Below, piece by piece: positions 32,998 to 38,502 of a stretch of 38,502 nucleotides of DNA. The position numbers were made by a program, and so were the translations under genes. The DNA is from Hyphomicrobiales bacterium (GTDB lineage Bacteria; Pseudomonadota; Alphaproteobacteria; Rhizobiales; Xanthobacteraceae), in contig WHTP01000050.1 in assembly GCA_009377695.1 (NCBI GenBank), positions 1-38,502 on the forward strand, given 5' to 3'. The notes beneath the pieces were generated by a model, which did no database searches, was not told the DNA's origin, and saw only the letters and a list, made by a program, of their open reading frames with translations. Positions within the stretch are counted from its first letter, which is position 1. Every line of letters starts with the position of its first letter.

Positions 32998-33408
32998 TTA
33001 CCATTTGATAAGTGTGGGCGTTGCCTTGGCTTGTACGTCCACGTCAAAGCATCGTCGTGACTCTTCGATGGCTTGTTGATGCGCCAAGACCCATGCTCCG
33101 ACCGGTTCGAGAATTTGTCTAAGAGAGCGTCCCCGATCAGACAGTTCGTATTCTACGCGCGGAGGCACCGTCGGATAGACCGTCCGCACCATCAAGCCGT
33201 CGCGTTCAAGGTTTCGGAGCGTTACGACCAGCATTCGCTGCGATATGCGGTCGATCGCTCGGTGAAGATCCTTGAAGCGCATACGCCTGTCTCCAAGCGT
33301 TGCCAGGATCACGGCGGTCCATTTGTCTCCGACACGCGCCAGAATCTCGCGGATGGGCTCGCAATCCTCAGGATGGCAATCTTTGTCGCGATTTACGGCT
33401 TGTTCCAT
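32998..33408 (-). CDS. HxlR-family (MarR-like) transcriptional regulator
   Basis: The product is 136 residues from the ATG at 33408; an upstream in-frame ATG at 33477 adds 23 residues without support. The HxlR signature is clear: CEPIREILARVGDKWTAVIL, then RMRFKDLHRAIDRISQRMLV, LRNLERDGLMVRTVYPTVPP and RVEYELSDRGRSL. Such dimers respond to aldehydes, quinones or oxidation; the Cys near the N-terminus (DCEPIR) is the usual redox residue. It lies 84 bases upstream of the FMN reductase gene on the same strand and probably regulates it. Confidence 0.92.
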   Translation of the reverse strand: MEQAVNRDKDCHPEDCEPIREILARVGDKWTAVILATLGDRRMRFKDLHRAIDRISQRMLVVTLRNLERDGLMVRTVYPTVPPRVEYELSDRGRSLRQILEPVGAWVLAHQQAIEESRRCFDVDVQAKATPTLIKW

Positions 33409-33693
33409 GGGAGCTGATATAGCCGCGATAGACTGGGCGTTCGAACGGTCGTGCGCGCAATCGGGACTTGCAGGCATTCAAAAGTCCGTGATCCGCTCTT
33501 CGCCGCCTGCATGACCTTGGCGGGAATCACGGCGCGGGTTGTTTTTCGGTCAGGCCTGGGCGTTTGATTACAATCAGAGCTGCCGTGTACGCGATATCGC
33601 AAGCAGGCACTGTCTTATGTGATGGTGCGGAGTAAGCCAGCACCGTTAGACGTGGCATTCGCGATATCCGCGCAACAACCCGGAAGGCATCGC

Positions 33694-34752
33694 ATGGATA
33701 GTCGCCCAACCACGCTCCATCCAAAGGTACCGGTGGATCAACGCTCTGACGGGTCTGGCGTGTCGAAGATCGATCCGTCGGATCCGGCTGCTCCACAATA
33801 TCTCATGCTTGCCAGGATGCGCTCGCCGGTGACATTGCGCGAGCTGATGATCAAACCGATTCGGACTGGCTATATCGGGCAGGACCGGCCGATCGATCCG
33901 AAGGAGCTGCCGCCGAGCGCCGCGCAACTGTACCCACAAATATCGGTCTCTGAGATTTTTGTGCCATCGCCCGCCGGTCCGGTCCGCTGCCAGGTGTTTG
34001 CGGACTCGCGAGCGGCACCGAGCCAACCAATGATGCTCTATGTTCACGGCGGAGGTTTCACCGTCGGCCAATCCGAGGACACGGCCTATATTGCGAGCCG
34101 CGTCGCCGCCGAGAACGGCATGGTCGTGGTTGGCGTCAACTACCGGCTTGCACCGGAATGGCCATTTCCGGCCGGCCTCGACGACTGCATCGCCGTACTG
34201 CGCTGGATGCGCGAGCACGGTTCGGAGATCGGCGGTGATTCGTCGTGGGTCGTGGCTGCTGGCGATTCCTCCGGCGGAAACTTCGCCGCGGCGATGCCTC
34301 TGAAGGCGCGCGACGACGGCGTCACGCCGCCGGAAGCAGTCATCCCGTTGTGCCCAATCACGGATTTCTTCTTCGAGGAATACGCGTCGTTCGAGCGTCT
34401 AGGGCCGCTGGGGATCGTCTACGACACTGCTTTCATCGGATTCATACGCGGGGCCTACGCTGTCCATCATAAGAACTGGACTCATCCCCATGTCAGCCCC
34501 GCGCGAGGCGACCTGCGCGGATATCCGCCGACGCTGATCATTTCCGGTACCGCCGACCCGCTCATCGACGACAACCGCGCCTTCGCGCAAAAATTGCGCA
34601 AGTGCGGCAATGAGCGCGTTGAACATTTCGTGAGGGACGCAATGCCGCACGGCTACTACTTCTTCCCCGGTCTGTTCAAGGAAGGTGACGAAGCGTTCGC
34701 CGCAATCGCCCGTTTCCTGCGGAAATCCTTGCCGCCGAATTCTTCCGCATAA
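33694..34752 (+). CDS. HSL-family alpha/beta hydrolase (esterase/lipase)
   Basis: The product is 352 residues from the ATG at 33694, with GGAAGG (33682-33687) 6 bases upstream. The oxyanion-hole HGGG is at 118-121, the nucleophile Ser192 in AGDSSGGN, the acid D288 in SGTADPLID and the His at 319 in MPHGYYF, all in the order of hormone-sensitive-lipase esterases. The first 85 residues form a cap region. There is no signal peptide, so it is probably cytoplasmic. The preceding gap (33409-33693) contains no other gene I can support. The substrate is unknown. Confidence 0.92.
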   Translation: MDSRPTTLHPKVPVDQRSDGSGVSKIDPSDPAAPQYLMLARMRSPVTLRELMIKPIRTGYIGQDRPIDPKELPPSAAQLYPQISVSEIFVPSPAGPVRCQVFADSRAAPSQPMMLYVHGGGFTVGQSEDTAYIASRVAAENGMVVVGVNYRLAPEWPFPAGLDDCIAVLRWMREHGSEIGGDSSWVVAAGDSSGGNFAAAMPLKARDDGVTPPEAVIPLCPITDFFFEEYASFERLGPLGIVYDTAFIGFIRGAYAVHHKNWTHPHVSPARGDLRGYPPTLIISGTADPLIDDNRAFAQKLRKCGNERVEHFVRDAMPHGYYFFPGLFKEGDEAFAAIARFLRKSLPPNSSA

Positions 34753-34829
34753 CGCGATGCGTGGCGCGCGACCGGAACGGAGGTTCGCGGCCCTTGATCC
34801 GATCGTCTCCAGGTGATGGAGGTTAAGAG

Positions 34830-34996
34830 CCAGTAGAGTGGATTTGACATTCGCGACCCACCTGGCAGCAAACGCGCGACGCGAATGTCAAATCCAAACT
34901 CCACTAGCAACTTATACTTGCTAGTGGTCCCTCGATTCTAACATTCGCAAAATCGCCCGCGGAAATGGAGTGCGAATGTTAGAATCGGACCACTAG
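34830..34996. repeat. Bipartite palindromic intergenic repeat, copy B
   Basis: Same architecture and length (167 bases) as copy A at 39-205, in the same orientation, aligned without gaps. Unit 1 spans 34830-34907 and unit 2 34921-34996 (CTAGTGGTCC to GGACCACTAG). In unit 2, A at 34923 pairs with T at 34994, whereas copy A has G132 pairing with C203: a compensatory difference. The outer left arm of unit 1 here has lost some pairing. Confidence 0.9.
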
Positions 34997-35019
34997 CCCA
35001 ACGGGGATCATCGACTTAC

Positions 35020-35931
35020 ATGCCCGCGACTGACCAACCTTGCCTGGCGCCCGACCGGACGCCGCGTCCTCCGCAGACGACCTTTCCGGTCGGCGCGTGC
35101 GATACCCATGCCCATATCTGCGGGCCGGCCCATGCCTTTCCCTATGCCGAGCAGCGAGTCTATACGCCCCCGGATTCGACGCTCAGCGATTACTGTCATC
35201 TGCTGAAGGTGCTTGGCATTGGCCGCGCGGTTCTGGTGCAGCCGAGTGTCTATGGCACGGACAACAGCGCACTGCTCGACGCACTATATCAACGACAGCA
35301 CGGACTGCGCGGCGTCGCGGTGGTCGGGCCCGAAATCAAACAGAACGAGATCCGCTTGTTCGATGATGCTGGAATTCGCGGCGTGCGTCTCAATCTCGTC
35401 GACCGTCATGGCGAGCGTAATGTCGTTCCTGTTGAGGCCGTTCGGGCACTCGCCGCTGCGGTCGCGCCGTTCGGCTGGCACCTCGAATTCCTGGTGAATG
35501 TCGATGAGGCGCCAGGCTTCGTTGACGCAGTCGCGGGTCTTCCGGTCGATATTGTGGTCGGACATTTGGGCTATCCGCGCAATGGCGCCAGCGCCTTCAT
35601 GCAGTCGCCGGGCTTTGAATCGTTCCTGCGCTTCTTCGATCGTGGCCGTTGCTGGGTGAAGCTCACCGGCCCGTACCGCATCTCGTCGGCAGCGGACCTG
35701 CCGTATCTGGACGTCACGCCGCTGGCGCAACGGCTTGCGCAGGCCAATCCCGAGCGGCTGCTGTGGGGCACCGATTGGCCGCATGTCATGAACAAGAAGC
35801 CGATGCCGAACGACGGCGATCTCAGCGATCTGATCGCGGCGTGGCTGCCCGATCCCGGCCTGCGCGAACGCGTTCTCGTGGCTAATCCGGCAGCGCTTTA
35901 TGGTTTTGCAGGTTCAGAGCTTCTGGACTAG
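35020..35931 (+). CDS. Amidohydrolase-2 family lactonase-like (LigI type)
   Basis: The product is 303 residues. Motifs are the N-terminal CDTHAHICGP (D28, H30, H32), GIRGVRLNLVDRHG, VVGHLGYPRNG (H182), and the late GTDWPHV (D252, H255). This is the 2-pyrone-4,6-dicarboxylate lactonase/galactarolactone isomerase type, which opens lactones in aromatic or sugar-acid breakdown, without certainty on the substrate. It follows the palindrome pair by 23 bases and is alone on its transcript as far as seen. No ribosome-binding site of note precedes the ATG at 35020. Confidence 0.9.
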   Translation: MPATDQPCLAPDRTPRPPQTTFPVGACDTHAHICGPAHAFPYAEQRVYTPPDSTLSDYCHLLKVLGIGRAVLVQPSVYGTDNSALLDALYQRQHGLRGVAVVGPEIKQNEIRLFDDAGIRGVRLNLVDRHGERNVVPVEAVRALAAAVAPFGWHLEFLVNVDEAPGFVDAVAGLPVDIVVGHLGYPRNGASAFMQSPGFESFLRFFDRGRCWVKLTGPYRISSAADLPYLDVTPLAQRLAQANPERLLWGTDWPHVMNKKPMPNDGDLSDLIAAWLPDPGLRERVLVANPAALYGFAGSELLD

Positions 35932-36028
35932 CCCGAAAGTCTCGCGAATTCTGGGTCGGATGTAAAATTTCGTTCGCAAAACTCGGTCACTGTGCCGTGA
36001 AAGTCGCAAAAATCCCCGAGAAATCTCC

Positions 36029-37030
36029 GTGAGCATCGGACTGCTTGCCCTCCTCGATGACGTTGCAACCATCGCGAAGGTGGCGGCCGCTTCGCTGGAC
36101 GATGTCGCCAGTCAGGCCGCCAAGGCGGGCGTCAAGGCCGCGGGCGTGGTCATCGACGACACCGCCGTCACGCCGCGCTACGTGGTCGGTTTTGCCGCCA
36201 AACGCGAGCTGCCGATCGTTTACAGGATTGCGATGGGATCGCTTCGCAACAAGCTTCTCATCCTTTTGCCGGCCGCGCTAATCCTCAGCTATTTCCTCCC
36301 GTGGGCGATCACGCCGTTGCTGATGATCGGCGGTGCCTATCTCTGCTACGAAGGTGTGGAGAAGATCTTCGAAGCCATCGTGCCGCATCAAGCGCACGCG
36401 CATGAGGCCGAACTTGAGAGCGCGGCGCTGGCCCCGAAGTCGCTCGAAGATGAAAAGGTGGCGGGCGCCATCAAGACCGACTTCATCCTGTCAGCCGAGA
36501 TCATGGCGATCACACTCGCAGCCGTTCCCTATTCGACGATCTGGACCCAGGCGCTGGTGTTGGCGGTCGTCGGAATCGGCATCACTGTCGTGGTGTATGG
36601 CGTGGTGGCGCTGATCGTGAAGGCTGACGACGCCGGTGTGACGCTCGCCAGCAACGAGAAGGCGTCAGTCATTGGCACAGCCAGTCGCGCGCTTGGCCGC
36701 ACACTTGTGCTCGGCATGCCCGGCTTCTTGGCGTTCCTCAGCATTGCTGGCACTGCCGCCATGATCTGGGTGGGCGGCGGCATCATCGTGCACGGTCTGG
36801 AGCACTATGGGCTGACTGCGATCGGCCACGCCATCCACGATGCCGGCGCATGGGCGGCGCACGCGCTCCCGGTGATCGGCGCGTTCACCGAATGGATCGT
36901 GACGGCCGCCTTGTCAGGGCTCGTCGGGTTGGTCATCGGCGCGGCGGCGATCCCGCTCGCCGGATATGCGATCGCGCCGGTGTGGAAGCAGGTGAAGGCT
37001 TTCTTGCGACGGCGAGGGCGCGTGGCTTAA
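36029..37030 (+). CDS. DUF808 (YedI-like) integral membrane protein
   Basis: The product is 333 residues from a GTG at 36029. The start SIGLLALLDDVATIAKVAAA and the segment GVVIDDTAVTPRYVVGFAAK are the DUF808 signature. About seven hydrophobic segments follow from residue 75 (LLILLPAALILSYFLPWAIT, LLMIGGAYLCYEG, LVLAVVGIGITVVVYGVVAL, and others), ending in a basic tail RRRGRV. Its function in the inner membrane is unknown. It stands alone between the amidohydrolase and the convergent acetyltransferase. Confidence 0.93.
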   Translation: MSIGLLALLDDVATIAKVAAASLDDVASQAAKAGVKAAGVVIDDTAVTPRYVVGFAAKRELPIVYRIAMGSLRNKLLILLPAALILSYFLPWAITPLLMIGGAYLCYEGVEKIFEAIVPHQAHAHEAELESAALAPKSLEDEKVAGAIKTDFILSAEIMAITLAAVPYSTIWTQALVLAVVGIGITVVVYGVVALIVKADDAGVTLASNEKASVIGTASRALGRTLVLGMPGFLAFLSIAGTAAMIWVGGGIIVHGLEHYGLTAIGHAIHDAGAWAAHALPVIGAFTEWIVTAALSGLVGLVIGAAAIPLAGYAIAPVWKQVKAFLRRRGRVA

Positions 37031-37159
37031 GGACGTAGCGCGCGAACGTTCGAAAATCCGCACCAGCGGAATTTTTTGCAGGATCGGCAGGCAGGCCCAT
37101 CATCCCCATCAACGAACAAGGGATGCAGGGGAGGTCCGCTGAAGCAGAAAAATGCGGGG

Positions 37160-38302
37160 TCAGCGCGAAATCGCGATGCGCTTGCGCCAGGCCCGTGGCG
37201 ACCATGACCTGTCGCGCAGGCGATTTCGCAGTCCGCGCAACTGGGCGTAGCCGCGCTCGCTCGCGACCACCGCGCGGAAGCCCAGCGACGTCTTCGCGCC
37301 GACATCCGCGAGGAGGTCGATGGTCGTGCGACGCCCATCCCAGATCTGATTCATGAAGCCGCCTTCCGGCGAGCATGACTCGATGGCGTCGACACCACCT
37401 TCCGCAAACAACAGCTCGGTCATCTTGTCGACGAGGAGTGCGCCGGGCGAGAATTTGCTGAACTCCACGTCGAACGCGGTCTTCCAGGTGTAGGCCATCG
37501 TCCCGCAATAAAGCAGCACCTGCGCCGCAACCGCGCGGCCATCCAGCCGCAGGAGCGCGACTGACGCGTTGTCGCCGGCGGCGAGATCGGAAATAAAGTT
37601 CCGTGCGAACGTGGCGTCCTTCTCGTCGCACAGAAGCGCGGTGCCGCGTGAGCCCTTCCAGCTCGCCGCCTCCAATGCGAGATAGGTTTCGAAGGCATCC
37701 TGCACGGCAGCGCGCGTGCGATCGTTCACGATGTCGATGGTGCCGAGCGCACTGAGGCGGTTCCAGTCTTGCCGCAGCTTCTTGCGGGTCGAGCCTGATT
37801 TCTTCGGTCCCAAGTCCTTCGTCACGTAGGGCCGTTCGCGCTCAGCGAGCTTAAGGACCCGCGCGCCGCGCGCCGTCAGCGCATTCATGATCGCCGGATA
37901 GGTTTCGGCGCTGCCGTCGAGATATTTGAGGCGGATGATCTTCGGCAGCGAACGCGCGCGGTCGATCGCATCGAAGAACGCCGCGATCACTGCAGCCGTG
38001 ATTTTCGGATCGACCACCGGATTCGAGAGGAAGGAATACTTGTAGGGCGGCGCCGACAGCAACGAGGGCCACAATGGCGAAATATGCATCCGCTGGAGCG
38101 CCCAAACGCCGACGAGTTGCTGCTGCAGTTCACCGTGTTGCCATGCGAGCAGCATCTGGATGTCCGCGAAGCCGGCCGCATCCGCCACTTTCAGCGCCGC
38201 GGGGTGCATGAAGACGTTCGCAGGCGCGCGGGCGATCAACGCCGCCCACTGCTCGGCGATATCCATCTCCGGAGAGCCGATGCTGACGGAAATTTTATGC
38301 AT
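37160..38302 (-). CDS. CelD/BcsL-type (FemAB-like) N-acetyltransferase
   Basis: The product is 380 residues with the tandem-GNAT layout of the CelD/BcsL (Acetyltransf_6) group. Visible segments are NVFMHPAALKVADAAGFADI at the start, the basic loop KKSGSTRKKLRQDWNRLSAL, and the second-domain FETYLALEAASWKGSRGTAL, ALLRLDGRAVAAQVLLYCG, and AYTWKTAFDVEFSKFSPGAL. Members act in polysaccharide or cell-envelope modification. The C-terminus is basic (SPRAWRKRIAISR). The start at 38302 matches the family; the 110 bases upstream lead to the edge transposase. Confidence 0.88.
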   Translation of the reverse strand: MHKISVSIGSPEMDIAEQWAALIARAPANVFMHPAALKVADAAGFADIQMLLAWQHGELQQQLVGVWALQRMHISPLWPSLLSAPPYKYSFLSNPVVDPKITAAVIAAFFDAIDRARSLPKIIRLKYLDGSAETYPAIMNALTARGARVLKLAERERPYVTKDLGPKKSGSTRKKLRQDWNRLSALGTIDIVNDRTRAAVQDAFETYLALEAASWKGSRGTALLCDEKDATFARNFISDLAAGDNASVALLRLDGRAVAAQVLLYCGTMAYTWKTAFDVEFSKFSPGALLVDKMTELLFAEGGVDAIESCSPEGGFMNQIWDGRRTTIDLLADVGAKTSLGFRAVVASERGYAQLRGLRNRLRDRSWSPRAWRKRIAISR

Positions 38303-38412
38303 AGGTGCCTGCGGCGCGGCGAAGCCGCATCTTCAGGTGACGGCATTGCCTTTCGGTTAAGTCCTAGCATTACAGTTGCCTTTTTAGGAGATGTCTGAAT
38401 CCATGGGCAACC

Positions 38413-38502
38413 ATGATTCGGAGATCGTGGACGCGGGCAGCGTCGATTGAGGAGACGCTTGCGTTGTGGGCGTCGTCGCTTCGAGAGATCAAGCAACGGA
38501 TA
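38413..38502 (+). CDS. Start of a probable IS701-like transposase, cut by the window edge
   Basis: From the ATG at 38413 the frame stays open to the edge and reads SIEETLALWASSLREIKQRI, the opening of IS701-family DDE transposases. The exact start is unclear: AGGAG (38386-38390) serves better an ATG at 38403 whose frame (SMGNHDSEIVDAGSVD) stops at 38448, so a frameshift near the N-terminus is possible. Only 30 codons are visible. The terminal inverted repeat could not be identified. Confidence 0.45.
   Translation, partial: MIRRSWTRAASIEETLALWASSLREIKQRI

Overview
The window looks like a chromosomal segment of a GC-rich alphaproteobacterium of the order Hyphomicrobiales, probably Bradyrhizobiaceae or Xanthobacteraceae. 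The basis is the gene order ffh-rpsP-rimM-trmD-rplS close to leuC, the GCG_CRPN-type and Tyr/Arg-rich small exported proteins, several Bug-type (tripartite tricarboxylate transporter) binding proteins, and the style of the intergenic palindromes. This assignment is inferred from gene content; no database was searched.

Layout. 1-1.2 kb: an intergenic palindrome pair and two small exported proteins. 1.3-7.2 kb, minus strand: the housekeeping block ffh, rpsP, rimM, trmD, rplS, an exported protein with a single SecDF P1-head domain, and leuC. 7.5-9.7 kb, plus strand: a frameshifted Bug-type receptor followed by a split thiamine-pyrophosphate decarboxylase. 9.7-12 kb: a KdpE/KdpD-like two-component pair without a kdpFABC transporter. 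12-14.2 kb: palindromes, a DoxX-like protein, a small GCG_CRPN-type protein and tRNA-Ser(CGA). 14.3-15.7 kb: gene debris, namely a methyltransferase C-terminus and a SpoIIAA-like gene with two compensating frameshifts. 15.7-22.6 kb: a catabolic island with an amidohydrolase, a three-subunit molybdenum hydroxylase, a divergent AraC-type regulator and a Bug-type receptor. 22.8-24.6 kb: an RTX remnant and a Fic toxin with a 57-residue VbhA-like antitoxin. 24.8-29 kb: an amino-sugar/peptidoglycan recycling cluster (nagA, a SIS-domain protein, an N-acetylglucosamine kinase-like gene, and divergent murQ). 29.2-33.4 kb: an ABC-F ATPase with a large in-frame internal deletion, a thioredoxin-reductase-like/Rrf2 pair, two small proteins, a frameshifted FMN reductase and an HxlR regulator. 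33.7-38.5 kb: an HSL-type esterase, a second palindrome pair, a LigI-like amidohydrolase, a DUF808 membrane protein, a CelD/FemAB-like acetyltransferase, and the probable start of an IS701-like transposase at the edge.

The main signals beyond ordinary annotation are four. (1) A bipartite palindrome family (hairpin, 13-nt spacer, mirrored hairpin, CTAG ends) occurs at four places; two copies 34.8 kb apart show a compensatory base pair. (2) The ABC-F gene has lost its linker and second Walker A while staying in frame. (3) Short tandem repeats have remodelled two gene junctions, one of which creates a 10-codon mini-ORF linked to both neighbours by ATGA overlaps. (4) The VbhA-like antitoxin carries Asn where the family has Ser/Thr. 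Several genes also carry single-base frameshifts, so sequencing or assembly error must be excluded before they are treated as real pseudogenes. I found no clearly new multi-gene defence or metabolic system.
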